From Bacteroides mediterraneensis (GTDB taxonomy: Bacteria; Bacteroidota; Bacteroidia; Bacteroidales; Bacteroidaceae): a stretch of 64,000 nt of DNA. The DNA lies in contig NZ_DAJPEN010000001.1 of assembly GCF_025993685.1 (NCBI RefSeq), positions 2,046,001-2,110,000 on the forward strand, written 5' to 3'. The translations under genes were made by a program, and so were the position numbers. Below, in pieces: positions 24,896-32,930 of the stretch. Every line of letters starts with the position of its first letter. Position 1 is the first letter of the stretch. The notes below the pieces were generated by a model. It was not told the origin of the DNA and ran no database searches. It saw only the letters and a program-made list of their open reading frames with translations.

Positions 24896-25534
24896 CTATA
24901 ATCTTTTCATACAACCAAGAACCTGGAAGATATGTTCTATCATATCCTTAGGAAGTTCCTGAATACCATATTCCGGAGATTTATTCGTAGGAACCAACGT
25001 ATAACATTTGGGGTCACTTGATGGCCCTAATCTCTTGATCGTTCTCATTCCGTTTGTCGTTACTATCGCATATACCTCTCCAAGTGGAAGAAAAGACTTA
25101 TCTTCTATCTTCTTTAATGCAATAATGTCTCCATGAGTAATTTCCGGTTCCATCGAATGTCCGGTAACATTACACCAGCATGTGGCTTCGTTGTACTTCT
25201 TGAAGTCTATCAAGTATTCCGGTTTTGCAGTCTGGTCATTTAGGACAATATCAAATCCTCCTATGAAATCTACATTATAGTAAGGTACACCATTAGTGTA
25301 ACTTATTACAGGTTCAGTTTCTGTTTTCTTATTATCAATGATAAAATCGGAAACCTTAAACTTGTCAACAGAGGCAGCATCAAATCGAGCACACAACTTT
25401 CTATATTGTTCAGGTTCTAAATCCCTCATAGACTTTTCCATACCTGAAACATTAGCTTGACCACATTCAAGAATATCAGCAATATTCTTTTGGGTAAGTC
25501 CAAATGCTTGTCTGAATCCTTTTAAATCGTACAT
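24896..25534 (-). CDS. Phage repressor, XRE helix-turn-helix plus S24/LexA peptidase domain
   Basis: 212 aa. The N-terminal HTH is FRQAFGLTQKNIADILECGQANVSGMEK. The C-terminal S24 peptidase domain has the catalytic Ser in GHSMEPEITHGDI and the Lys in GMRTIKRLG, so RecA-stimulated self-cleavage on DNA damage is expected. It is the first gene of the leftward lysogeny operon and faces an operator array at 25533-25619. Confidence 0.9.
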   Translation of the reverse strand: MYDLKGFRQAFGLTQKNIADILECGQANVSGMEKSMRDLEPEQYRKLCARFDAASVDKFKVSDFIIDNKKTETEPVISYTNGVPYYNVDFIGGFDIVLNDQTAKPEYLIDFKKYNEATCWCNVTGHSMEPEITHGDIIALKKIEDKSFLPLGEVYAIVTTNGMRTIKRLGPSSDPKCYTLVPTNKSPEYGIQELPKDMIEHIFQVLGCMKRL

Positions 25535-25619
25535 ATCAGTAATATTATTTCGGTAAAACTAAAATAAAGTTAATATCACTGATATTTTCACTGTAATATC
25601 AGTGATATATCAATAATAT
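25533..25619. promoter_or_regulatory. Repressor operator array in the divergent early promoter region
   Basis: Four 13-bp sites fit ATATCANTRATAT: 25533-25545 (ATATCAGTAATAT, overlapping the repressor start), 25573-25585 (ATATCACTGATAT), 25596-25608 (ATATCAGTGATAT) and 25607-25619 (ATATCAATAATAT). A minus-strand TAACTTTA at 25572-25565 may be the repressor's own -7 element. Confidence 0.7.
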
Positions 25620-25622
25620 TAG

Positions 25623-25630
25623 TACATTTG
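25623..25630 (+). promoter_or_regulatory. -7 element of the rightward early promoter
   Basis: TACATTTG, 3 bp right of the last repressor operator and 59 bp before the first early gene. Repressor bound there would block it. Confidence 0.6.
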
Positions 25631-25689
25631 CATATCGAAACTAAGATACGAAACAAAGATAACAAATAACATCAATAATACACACGATT

Positions 25690-26010
25690 ATGAAAAGAAA
25701 TGTATTACACGAGATTATGAGCCTTGCATGGCAGTTGGTAAAGAGAAACGGTTTCTCTATGAGTGAAGCGTTGAAATGCGCTTGGGCTAACATGAAGCTG
25801 AAAGCTGCAATGAAGCAAAGAATCGTAAAGTTCTACTTCAAAAAGGTAGATGGCAGCATCAGAGAGGCTTATGGCACACTGAAAGAAAATCTGATACCTA
25901 CTACAAATGGTGACAACAGAAAGAAGAACGACACCGTTCAGGTGTACTTCGACACAGAGAGACAAGAATACAGATGCTTCAAAAAAGCTAACCTTTTAAA
26001 TATCGCATGA
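25690..26010 (+). CDS. SH3-like beta-barrel protein (DUF2693-like), first early gene
   Basis: 106 aa. The first 40 residues are helical (WQLVKRNGFSMSEALKCAWANMK), followed by a beta-rich part (VKFYFKKVDGSIREAYGTL, VQVYFDTERQEYRCFKKANL). This matches small DUF2693 proteins common in Bacteroides phages and plasmids. Its position as first gene behind the repressor-controlled promoter suggests an early regulatory role (inference). It starts at a CACACGATTATG motif. Confidence 0.7.
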   Translation: MKRNVLHEIMSLAWQLVKRNGFSMSEALKCAWANMKLKAAMKQRIVKFYFKKVDGSIREAYGTLKENLIPTTNGDNRKKNDTVQVYFDTERQEYRCFKKANLLNIA

Positions 26011-26261
26011 CTATGACACGTCACGAAATCGAAGAAGAACTTGACGGGCTGTACAAAGACCTGAATTTTGCCTATAACGCAGATGAAGATACTGTATGCA
26101 GGACTTTCAACGCTGACAGCAAGCAAGAATACATCAAAGTACTTACTGAAGAGGTGGACAAATACGAAGCCCTTCTTGAAGAATACAACCTGCCAGAAGA
26201 TGACGGTATGGACTACATCAACCTTCAGTTATCACAAGGTTTGCCTGTGATACGCTGGTAA
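26007..26261 (+). CDS. Hypothetical early protein
   Basis: 84 aa, acidic and helical (RHEIEEELDGLYKDLNFAYNADED, YIKVLTEEVDKYEALLEEYNLPEDDG). It overlaps the preceding stop by 4 bp (ATGA), so it is translationally coupled. No family is recognised. Confidence 0.65.
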   Translation: MTMTRHEIEEELDGLYKDLNFAYNADEDTVCRTFNADSKQEYIKVLTEEVDKYEALLEEYNLPEDDGMDYINLQLSQGLPVIRW

Positions 26262-26641
26262 CTCACCTACCCTGCTGACGGACTGAACGGCAACCGATAG
26301 CGAGAATCGGGCAGGGTTCTACTTGATTGGTTCTTTGACATGATGGAAATTTTAGGCGTACCGTTACGTCTGACGCAAAAGGGATTCGACTGAGTAGCGA
26401 TAACGGCACGGTGAAAAGGGTGCGAGTAAGGGACTGACAATAAGCAAACGCAGCGCATTAATCACCGCGACAACAAAAAGACACTTTTACGATTGCAGGT
26501 GGCCGTAGGCCGGCTACAAAGACAATCTTCACTGATTAGACACCAGCAAGAACTATATATACCCGTGGCTTACCCAACCTTGGATAAGTAGTAAGGCAAC
26601 CACCGGAACGCCCACGGGAACGAATTTTAAAACGCACGATT
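26262..26641 (+). ncRNA. Non-coding gap with nested inverted repeats (possible structured RNA)
   Basis: 380 bp without a convincing ORF between early genes. ACCCTGC (26269-26275) pairs with GCAGGGT (26311-26317) around an inner CCGAT/ATCGG hairpin (26294-26310). Near the 3' end CCCGTGG (26562-26568) pairs with CCACGGG (26612-26618). Inside this lies CTTACCCAA/TTGGATAAG (26569-26588, one mismatch). The base composition is G+C richer than the flanking genes. It could be a regulatory RNA, a long structured leader or a cis DNA site. Confidence 0.45.
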
Positions 26642-26815
26642 ATGAAAAGACTTCTTTTTCTCTGTGCATTGTCTGTACTGGTGATGCACTTCAATCAAGA
26701 CCTATCTGCTATGTACTGGATAGGATTTATCGGGTTTATAATCACAGGTTTTTCAATCGCTAACAGACTGGACAATGGACGAACTTCAAAAGATAATAAA
26801 GAGCATCTGCGATGA
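26642..26815 (+). CDS. Small hypothetical membrane protein
   Basis: 57 aa starting MKRLLFLCALSVLVMHFNQD with two hydrophobic stretches (LLFLCALSVLVM and MYWIGFIGFIITGFSIA). It begins at a GCACGATTATG motif and overlaps the next ORF by 41 bp. Confidence 0.5.
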   Translation: MKRLLFLCALSVLVMHFNQDLSAMYWIGFIGFIITGFSIANRLDNGRTSKDNKEHLR

Positions 26816-26939
26816 TTTTGCAGACATAAATGCGCTGTTAGTAGCCCGTTCGAGGGAATTGGACAGACGGGAACTGTTTGATAAGGAGATAGAAACGGAA
26901 ATCAAGAACATTAAAAAGAATAGTCATGAAAACAGTTGA
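26775..26939 (+). CDS. Small hypothetical protein
   Basis: 54 aa (MDELQKIIKSICDDFADINA...), charged and helical. It overlaps the preceding membrane peptide and the following gene by 14 bp in other frames, the compact packing usual in phage early regions. Confidence 0.5.
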   Translation: MDELQKIIKSICDDFADINALLVARSRELDRRELFDKEIETEIKNIKKNSHENS

Positions 26940-27114
26940 AGAATTGAAGGCTATGACGCAGGATGAACTTGTGGCATACGCAGAAGAGTTACAAGTAGAC
27001 TTGAAATCATCAAGAAATTCAGTCACTTTTTATTGTGAAGAGAAAAACAAAATAGAGAAGAAGTTCGAGAACTTCAAGAACATGGTCAAATCGTTGGTCA
27101 TTTTAGTTGATTAG
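26926..27114 (+). CDS. Small hypothetical coiled-coil protein
   Basis: 62 aa (MKTVEELKAMTQDELVAYAE...), helical and charged. It is the last gene before the terminator at 27133. No family is recognised. Confidence 0.5.
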   Translation: MKTVEELKAMTQDELVAYAEELQVDLKSSRNSVTFYCEEKNKIEKKFENFKNMVKSLVILVD

Positions 27115-27132
27115 TGTTGGTTATAAAAGTGG

Positions 27133-27163
27133 ATGCCGGGCTGTGAAGTTCGGCATTTTTTTT
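27133..27163 (+). terminator. Terminator of the first early transcript
   Basis: ATGCCG (27133-27138) / CGGCAT (27151-27156) followed by eight Ts. It ends directly at the tRNA-like gene. Confidence 0.8.
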
Positions 27164-27237
27164 GGCGGATAGTTCAGGCGGTAGAACATTTCGTAGGGTT
27201 AGCGAAAAGGTCACGGATTCGAGTCCCGTTCTGCCAG
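27163..27237 (+). tRNA. tRNA-like gene with a 9-nt anticodon loop
   Basis: Acceptor TGGCGGA (27163-27169) / TCTGCCA (27230-27236), D arm GTTC/GAAC, variable AGGTC and T loop TTCGAGT (27218-27224) are all in register. The anticodon stem TTTCG/CGAAA (27189-27193/27203-27207) encloses nine bases, TAGGGTTAG, instead of seven, and no U33 is seen, so no anticodon can be assigned. The T stem has one A-C mismatch. It may be a decayed phage tRNA or a tRNA-like RNA. Confidence 0.55.
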
Positions 27238-27259
27238 CAAACAATCAAATTTTTAAACT

Positions 27260-27502
27260 ATGGTAAGAGAAATTACAGTAGACGAAAACTATCAGACTGT
27301 GCGTCTGTTTGACGCAATGAAGAAAGGGGACATTTACAAGGTTCCCTATGACAAGAAACGGCATATCGGAATCAAGTTGGAAGCCTCACGCCGTAACCGT
27401 GACCTCCGCTTGATCGGGACACTTAAAAACAAAATGGACGTGAAATACCGGGTATCGGCCACAGAGTATCCGGGTTTTTCGGCAATCATCTGCTTAAAAT
27501 AA
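27260..27502 (+). CDS. Hypothetical protein
   Basis: 80 aa, basic (MVREITVDENYQTVRLFDAM, DKKRHIGIKLEASRRNRDLRLIG). It resembles small DNA-binding or decoration proteins only in charge. It is the first gene of the recombination block after the tRNA-like gene. Confidence 0.6.
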   Translation: MVREITVDENYQTVRLFDAMKKGDIYKVPYDKKRHIGIKLEASRRNRDLRLIGTLKNKMDVKYRVSATEYPGFSAIICLK

Positions 27503-27503
27503 A

Positions 27504-27716
27504 ATGCTTATGATAAACGAGGATGTATTGAAAATCGTCTTGAACAACAAGTCTTTCGGAAAGTACGAAGCAGCGTCAATAGTAGGCGGTCTGAAAAGGC
27601 TGAAAGAATTGTGCGAATCCGGAAGGATAAGGTACAAGACCAAAGAAGGGGTGCCACACAGCCGATGGGCTTGTAATGCATGGGATGTGATAAAACATGC
27701 GAAATTGATGTACTAA
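27504..27716 (+). CDS. Hypothetical small protein, possibly DNA-binding
   Basis: 70 aa (MLMINEDVLKIVLNNKSFGK...). The segment ASIVGGLKRLKELCESGRIRYKTKEG looks like a winged-helix recognition region. It starts 1 bp after the previous stop. Confidence 0.55.
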   Translation: MLMINEDVLKIVLNNKSFGKYEAASIVGGLKRLKELCESGRIRYKTKEGVPHSRWACNAWDVIKHAKLMY

Positions 27717-27742
27717 TATATTAACTTTTAAATTATTACGAT

Positions 27743-28678
27743 ATGAGTTTGATTAAGAAATCCAATGAGTTAGTAATTCCTTCCACCGTTAAGATGATGA
27801 TTTACGGTCAGGCAGGTATGGGTAAGACAACAGTAGCTTTGAGCGCACCGAAACCGTTGTTGCTCGACTTTGATAATGGTGTAAAACGTGTGAATATGGC
27901 CCACTTGGACGGTATCGACATCGTACAGGTAAGTTCATGGCAGGATGTTCAACAGGTATTGCAAGAAGACCTCTCTGCCTACCAAACAATCGTAGTGGAT
28001 ACCATCGGCAAGATGATGGACTTCATTATTTCCTATAAATGCGGAACTCGCCAGCCACAAATTAAGGATTGGGGCGGTATCAATGCGGAGTTTTCATGGA
28101 TGACACGAACGCTTTCATCATTGAATAAGAACGTGGTGTTTGTGGCCCACCGTGATACCCGGAAAGAAGGTGACGATACGGTATTCATCCCTGCTTTGCG
28201 AGAGAAATCCTATAATTCCATCGTAACAGAACTTGACTTGCTCGGCTACCTTGAAATGCGAAACGAGAATGGAGTGCAGAAGCGTACAATCACATTCGAC
28301 CCCACATCAAGAAACGACGGAAAGAATACCTGTAACCTGCCGGGTATCATGTTTGTACCTAACATACTCGACAAGAACGGCAACCCGACAGCCAAGAACG
28401 ACTTCATCACTACCCAAGTCATCCGTCCTTACCTGAACATGCTTCAGGTGAAGAAAGAAGAAGCTGCTAAGTACGACCATGTGATAGCCGAAATCAAAGA
28501 GAATATCGAATTCATCACCGACGCCCAGTCAGCCAATGAGTTCGCTTCCCGTATTAACGAGTTCGAGCATGTGGGCAGTTCTTTGAGTATGGCCAGAAAC
28601 CTGTTTGCTGCCAAGGTAAAAGCCCTTGGGCTGGTATTCAACAAAGAGACCAAGACCTATGCAGACAAAGCAGCCTAA
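27743..28678 (+). CDS. RecA-fold ATPase, Sak4-like single-strand annealing protein
   Basis: 311 aa. Walker A is GQAGMGKTT (about residues 28-36), followed by PLLLDFDNG; Walker B is TIVVDTIGK; a further conserved block is VVFVAHRDT. This is the phage AAA_24/Sak4 type, RecA-like proteins that promote annealing of single-stranded DNA. The next gene is a Cas4/RecB-like nuclease and a NinB-like gene follows, so the group forms a phage recombination cassette. Confidence 0.8.
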   Translation: MSLIKKSNELVIPSTVKMMIYGQAGMGKTTVALSAPKPLLLDFDNGVKRVNMAHLDGIDIVQVSSWQDVQQVLQEDLSAYQTIVVDTIGKMMDFIISYKCGTRQPQIKDWGGINAEFSWMTRTLSSLNKNVVFVAHRDTRKEGDDTVFIPALREKSYNSIVTELDLLGYLEMRNENGVQKRTITFDPTSRNDGKNTCNLPGIMFVPNILDKNGNPTAKNDFITTQVIRPYLNMLQVKKEEAAKYDHVIAEIKENIEFITDAQSANEFASRINEFEHVGSSLSMARNLFAAKVKALGLVFNKETKTYADKAA

Positions 28679-29429
28679 ATTCAAGTTTTATGCAACGCTT
28701 CTCGATGCCTTCACAAGCTATCTGAAAAGCGATGCCATTTGGGAAAGGTATTGGGGATTCAGCGAGAATCCCCCACATACCCCTGAAGAGTTCAGGCAAA
28801 AGCAGTTCCAAAGCCTGATTGACACGATTAACCGTGTCCCTTTCGACAGTGAAGCAGCCGACAAGGGAACGGCTTTCAATGAGGTAATAGACTGTATGAT
28901 TGAGAACCGGAAGTCAGACAAGGTACATGTGGAAAGACTGCTGTCTGATATGGTTGATGGCAGACAGTCAATAGTAGGACTGCGAGCCACTTACAACAAC
29001 CGACAGTTTGACTTTCCCCTTTCACTTTGTCGCGAGTTTGCAAACTATTACAAAGGGGCCTTGACCCAGCAACGTGTTGAAGCAACTTTGCCTACATGCT
29101 TCGGAAATGTTCTTCTATATGGATATATAGATGAACTGATGCCGTTGTCGGTTCACGATATAAAGACTACCGGAAGTTACTATGTAGGTAAATTCAAAGA
29201 CCACTGGCAGCACATGGTTTATCCGTATTGTCTGATGGAGAACGGTAGTGATGTGAGGTTGTTTGAGTATAATATTACGGATTTTAGGGCAACCTATACA
29301 GAAAGCTACACTTTCGTGCCGGCACGGGATATACCTATCCTTATAAATCATTGTGAGGACTTTATACGGTTCTTGAATGACAACAGAGATTTGATAACCG
29401 ACAAGAAAATTTTTGCAGAAGATGAGTAA
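28659..29429 (+). CDS. PD-(D/E)xK nuclease (Cas4/RecB-like)
   Basis: 256 aa from ATG 28659, overlapping the ATPase gene by 20 bp; an upstream ATG at 28626 would overlap it more. The nuclease core is visible: EATLPTCFGNVLLYGYIDEL, then VHDIKTTGSYYVGKFKDHWQ with Asp, Ile-Lys and the downstream Gln, as in Cas4-like exonucleases. It probably makes the single-stranded ends used by the neighbouring Sak4-like protein. Confidence 0.75.
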   Translation: MQTKQPKFKFYATLLDAFTSYLKSDAIWERYWGFSENPPHTPEEFRQKQFQSLIDTINRVPFDSEAADKGTAFNEVIDCMIENRKSDKVHVERLLSDMVDGRQSIVGLRATYNNRQFDFPLSLCREFANYYKGALTQQRVEATLPTCFGNVLLYGYIDELMPLSVHDIKTTGSYYVGKFKDHWQHMVYPYCLMENGSDVRLFEYNITDFRATYTESYTFVPARDIPILINHCEDFIRFLNDNRDLITDKKIFAEDE

Positions 29430-29859
29430 CCAAGTAACCGGACGGCTGGTCTATATTGGCCAGCCCCAAGAAATCCCATCCAAAAACGGTGGAAACCCGT
29501 TTGTGAAACGTGAATTTTTGCTTGATGCCACGACACACGACCCCTATACAGGTGAACGAAGTCAGTACGAGAACATCCTACCGCTTGAAGTTTCAGGTGA
29601 CAAATGTGCCGAACTTGACCAGTTTCTTGTAGGCGATGTGATAACGGTTTCCTTTGCCCTGTAGGGAAGAGAGTGGACGAATCAGGATGGACAGGTGAAA
29701 CGGATGGTATCCATCCGCTGCTATAAACTGGAAGCCCGTCGCCCAGTACACCAACCTGCATCAGCGAAGCAACCAGATATCCAGCCGGGACCGATGCCGC
29801 AGAAGTTTCCACCGGAAGTGGATGCTAACGGGAATACAAAAGATGACCTCCCCTTTTAG
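29422..29859 (+). pseudogene. DUF3127-like protein, interrupted by an in-frame TAG
   Basis: From ATG 29422 the frame reads MSNQVTGRLVYIGQPQEIPS and ends at TAG 29662-29664 after GDVITVSFAL. The same frame then continues with GREWTNQDGQVKRMVSIRCY and a Pro/Gln-rich tail to TAG 29857-29859. As far as remembered, DUF3127 proteins (single-strand DNA-binding-like OB proteins of Bacteroidetes phages) continue through GREW without a break, so the internal stop truncates the protein to 80 aa. A C-to-T change of a CAG codon would explain it. The ORF overlaps the nuclease gene by 8 bp. Confidence 0.65.
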
Positions 29860-29862
29860 CCT

Positions 29863-30300
29863 ATGATATTCAATCTGAAAAATGAGTATGAGATACCTAA
29901 ATTTAAAGAGTATGTGAACAAGCTTTTCAGGGAACATGCAGTTGTGGAAGTAAGAAAGAAACTTCCTAACCGAACGCTCGCACAGAATAGTTATTTGCAT
30001 CTGCTTTTAGGGTATTTCGGAAGTGAGTACGGTTGCAGCCTTGAAGAAGCAAAGATTGACTTCTATAAAAGGACATGCAACCGTGATTTGTTTGAGAGAA
30101 AGACGGTCAACAAGAAAGGAAAGGAAGTTACCTACCTGAGAAGTTCAGCAGAACTTACAACAGGTGAAATGACTTTGAGCATTGACCGTTTCCGTAACTG
30201 GTCTGCGTCCGTAGCTGGAGTATATCTGCCGGCAGCCAACGAACAACAGATGCTTATTTACGCACAACAAGAAATCGAACGTAATAAAGAATTTATATGA
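29863..30300 (+). CDS. NinB-like recombination protein
   Basis: 145 aa. The segment VVEVRKKLPNRTLAQNSYLH and the following LLGYFGSEYGCSLEEAKIDFYK resemble the NinB/Orf fold with its conserved R-[ST]-x-x-Q-N core. Lambda NinB works with SSB and RecA as a recombination mediator. Position after the Sak4-like and nuclease genes supports this. The match is by pattern only. Confidence 0.55.
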   Translation: MIFNLKNEYEIPKFKEYVNKLFREHAVVEVRKKLPNRTLAQNSYLHLLLGYFGSEYGCSLEEAKIDFYKRTCNRDLFERKTVNKKGKEVTYLRSSAELTTGEMTLSIDRFRNWSASVAGVYLPAANEQQMLIYAQQEIERNKEFI

Positions 30301-31124
30301 TAGAAACAAGGAAAACCGAACAACGGTATATAACATCTGACCCAGCGAAGATGCTTAATATGTATCTTGCAAAGAGCGTGTATAAAACATGGAATGAAGA
30401 TTTCATAGATGTAGATACTAATGAAAAAACTACTATCGAAAGGAATGAACTCCTTTTTTCACGTGGTACATTGATAGACCAAGACACTCTTGCGCAAATC
30501 CGTTTCAGTATGGAAGCTGATGGTATTAAAGAAGTAGAGGTCAGCAACCAGAAACGAATGGCTTTTGAAAATGAGAACAAATGTCTGTATCCTTATATCG
30601 CACAAGCCCAAATTGACGATAAAAAATACAAGTTTCTTCTTTATGCTACCGGACTGGAAAATGTAATTGCCATTCTAAAAGATTACATCGAACTGAACTA
30701 TCAATCGAGCTTTACTTTGACAATGGCAAAAGAGTTTGATTCATGTATCATCCTTACTGATAATTTGAAAGAACGCAAAATTGATAGTGCTTTAGAAGAA
30801 GATTTGGATGAAACAGACTCGGAAGAAACAGAGGAAGAATCAAAGCCTAATGAAAAGAAGTTCTACCAGATTGAAACCAAAGTAACCTTTGATGATGAAG
30901 AAGAAAGAACGCAAACCTTTGTTGTTCACACTTTCAATGTAGATAGAGCTATGATGCTTATTTCTCACTGGCTTAAAAACAAAGAGGAAGAATATGAGAA
31001 ACAGGCCAAAGAAAAAGGGCATGAATATGAGAAGAAAGATATTCATACCTCTATTGAATCAGCTAAACCTATTCCAGTTGGTAGATTCATTTCCAGAGAG
31101 TTCTCTATGGCCTATGTCGATTGA
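30297..31124 (+). CDS. Hypothetical protein with acidic linker
   Basis: 275 aa, overlapping the previous gene by 4 bp (ATGA). It has an N-terminal globular part, a Glu/Asp-rich stretch at about 165-185 (DLDETDSEETEEESKPNE) and a C-terminal domain (FYQIETKVTFDDEEERTQTF). The C-terminal part recalls DUF4494-type Bacteroidetes proteins, but this is weak. Confidence 0.6.
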   Translation: MIETRKTEQRYITSDPAKMLNMYLAKSVYKTWNEDFIDVDTNEKTTIERNELLFSRGTLIDQDTLAQIRFSMEADGIKEVEVSNQKRMAFENENKCLYPYIAQAQIDDKKYKFLLYATGLENVIAILKDYIELNYQSSFTLTMAKEFDSCIILTDNLKERKIDSALEEDLDETDSEETEEESKPNEKKFYQIETKVTFDDEEERTQTFVVHTFNVDRAMMLISHWLKNKEEEYEKQAKEKGHEYEKKDIHTSIESAKPIPVGRFISREFSMAYVD

Positions 31125-31150
31125 CTGACAGCCCGGAAAGACGGGCATCT

Positions 31151-31261
31151 GGTATCGTGGCGGAATTGGTAGACGCGTCTCAAAATGAGATGGCATAAGG
31201 TTGAGAGTGGCCATGTTAAAGCCTTTGTAAGTCCTTGCAGGTTCGAATCCTGCCGGTACCA
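31151..31261 (+). tRNA. tRNA-Leu-like gene with collapsed anticodon loop and oversized variable region
   Basis: Acceptor GGTATCG (31151-31157) / CGGTACC (31254-31260), the Leu-type D region GCGGAATTGGTAGACGC and T arm GCAGG-TTCGAAT-CCTGC are intact. The anticodon arm is TCTCA-AAA-TGAGA (31178-31190), with only three loop bases, as if four bases had been lost from a 7-nt loop such as TTCAAAA. About 46 nt lie between it and the T arm, where tRNA-Leu usually has about 15. It cannot decode in the normal way. Confidence 0.55.
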
Positions 31262-31280
31262 CAAGCTAAAATTATGAATT

Positions 31281-31757
31281 ATGCCGTATTACATCAAGAA
31301 ACCTAAAAAGAAGAAAGAAAGTCCCTTGCCGTTATTTGACAAGGCAGGTATCAAAGTAAAGAAGAAGCCGGATTTAGTGGCCAAACTCGATAAAGTTTTC
31401 AGCCGCTATATCCGGCTTCGTGATTGTATGCCGAACGGATATTTCCGCTGTATCTCATGCGGTCAGATAAAGCCATACGCACAGGCAGATTGCGGACACT
31501 TCCATTCACGCCGCCACATGGCTACACGCTTTGATGAGGATAACGCCCATGCCGAGTGCCGGGCGTGCAACCGATTCAGTGCCGACCATCTGATACGCTA
31601 CGAAGCGAACCTGAAGGCCAAAATCGGACAGCAGCGTTTCGACAAGCTGGCATGGAAAGCGGGACAGGCAAAGAAATGGACTGATATTGAGTTAATCGAA
31701 CTCACAAAGTATTACAAGGCTTTGGGAGACAAACTGAGTAAGGAGAAAGGCTTATGA
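31281..31757 (+). CDS. ninG: NinG/Rap-like recombination protein
   Basis: 158 aa. The core is DKVFSRYIRLRDCMPNGYFR, CISCGQIKPYAQADCGHFHSR and AECRACNRFSADHL: zinc-binding CxxC pairs with the conserved DCGHF and NxxCxxCN features of lambda NinG. NinG/Rap is a structure-specific endonuclease acting on recombination intermediates. It overlaps the helicase gene by 4 bp. Confidence 0.85.
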   Translation: MPYYIKKPKKKKESPLPLFDKAGIKVKKKPDLVAKLDKVFSRYIRLRDCMPNGYFRCISCGQIKPYAQADCGHFHSRRHMATRFDEDNAHAECRACNRFSADHLIRYEANLKAKIGQQRFDKLAWKAGQAKKWTDIELIELTKYYKALGDKLSKEKGL

Positions 31758-32926
31758 GTTACATATTACGAGATTACCAGCAAAAGGCCAGTGACGCGGC
31801 TGTCAGTTTCTTTGCCAACAAAGCCAAGAAGAACAATGCCATCATGGTGCTGCCTACGGGAGCCGGAAAGAGTCTGGTAATAGCCGATATCGCCAGCCGC
31901 CTCGAAGGGCACACGCTGGTATTCCAGCCAAGTAAGGAAATATTGGAACAGAACTATCTGAAGCTCTGCTCGTATGGGATTCTGGACTGTTCCATTTACT
32001 CTGCATCATTCGGGCGGAAAGAGATTTCAAGAATAACATTCGCCACTATCGGCAGCGTAGTCAACCATCCGGAACTTTTCCAGCATTTTCAGAATATCAT
32101 CATCGACGAGTGCCATCTGGTCAACCCGAAAGACGGAATGTACAAGAGATTTCTTTCGATGCTGAAATGTAAAGTTTTGGGATTGACGGCCACACCTTAC
32201 CGTCTTTCATCAAGCAGGGATTTCGGCAGCATGTTGAAGTTCATCACACGCACACGCCCATGCGTGTTCTCTGAGGTGATTTATCAGGTTCAAATCTCTA
32301 CTCTATTGGATATGGGTTATCTGTCAAAGCTGAACTATTATGAAATGAACCCTTTAGGATGGAACGAACTTAACCTGAAGGTGAACACGACCGGAGCCGA
32401 CTACACGGACAAGTCTGTCGTAAAGGAGTATGAGCGTATCGACTTCTACGGGTTTCTGGTCAGCATTGTGCAAAGGCTTATGAACCCGAAAAGCGGGGTA
32501 AAGAGAAAAGGCATATTGGTATTCACAAGGTTTCTGAAAGAAGCTGAACGCCTTACCTGGTCCATTCCCGGAACGGCCATCGTTTCGGGTGAGACGCCGA
32601 AGAAAGAGCGTGAGCGTATTCTTGAAGCGTTCAAGGCCGGAGAAATTCCGGTGGTGGCCAATGTCGGCGTACTAACAACTGGATTTGATTACCCAGAACT
32701 GGATACGATTGTCATGGCACGTCCTACTATGTCACTGGCCTTATGGTACCAGATAGTTGGCCGCGCCATCCGTCCGCATCCGAGCAAGAAGGCTGGATGG
32801 ATTGTTGACCTTTGTGGAAACAAAAAGCGATTTGGCGAAGTCAAGGATTTACGCTTGGTGGATGGTGGTAACGGCAAGTGGGCCGTGTATTCTAACAACA
32901 GGCAGTTGACTAACGTAAGATTCTAA
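31754..32926 (+). CDS. DEAD/DEAH-box superfamily 2 helicase
   Basis: 390 aa. Motif I is LPTGAGKSLVIADIA, motif II is IIDECHLV, motif III is LGLTATPYR, motif V is VLTTGFDYPELD and motif VI is QIVGRAIRPHPSKK. The compact size fits phage-encoded SF2 helicases used in replication or recombination. Confidence 0.88.
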   Translation: MSYILRDYQQKASDAAVSFFANKAKKNNAIMVLPTGAGKSLVIADIASRLEGHTLVFQPSKEILEQNYLKLCSYGILDCSIYSASFGRKEISRITFATIGSVVNHPELFQHFQNIIIDECHLVNPKDGMYKRFLSMLKCKVLGLTATPYRLSSSRDFGSMLKFITRTRPCVFSEVIYQVQISTLLDMGYLSKLNYYEMNPLGWNELNLKVNTTGADYTDKSVVKEYERIDFYGFLVSIVQRLMNPKSGVKRKGILVFTRFLKEAERLTWSIPGTAIVSGETPKKERERILEAFKAGEIPVVANVGVLTTGFDYPELDTIVMARPTMSLALWYQIVGRAIRPHPSKKAGWIVDLCGNKKRFGEVKDLRLVDGGNGKWAVYSNNRQLTNVRF

Positions 32927-32930
32927 GATT

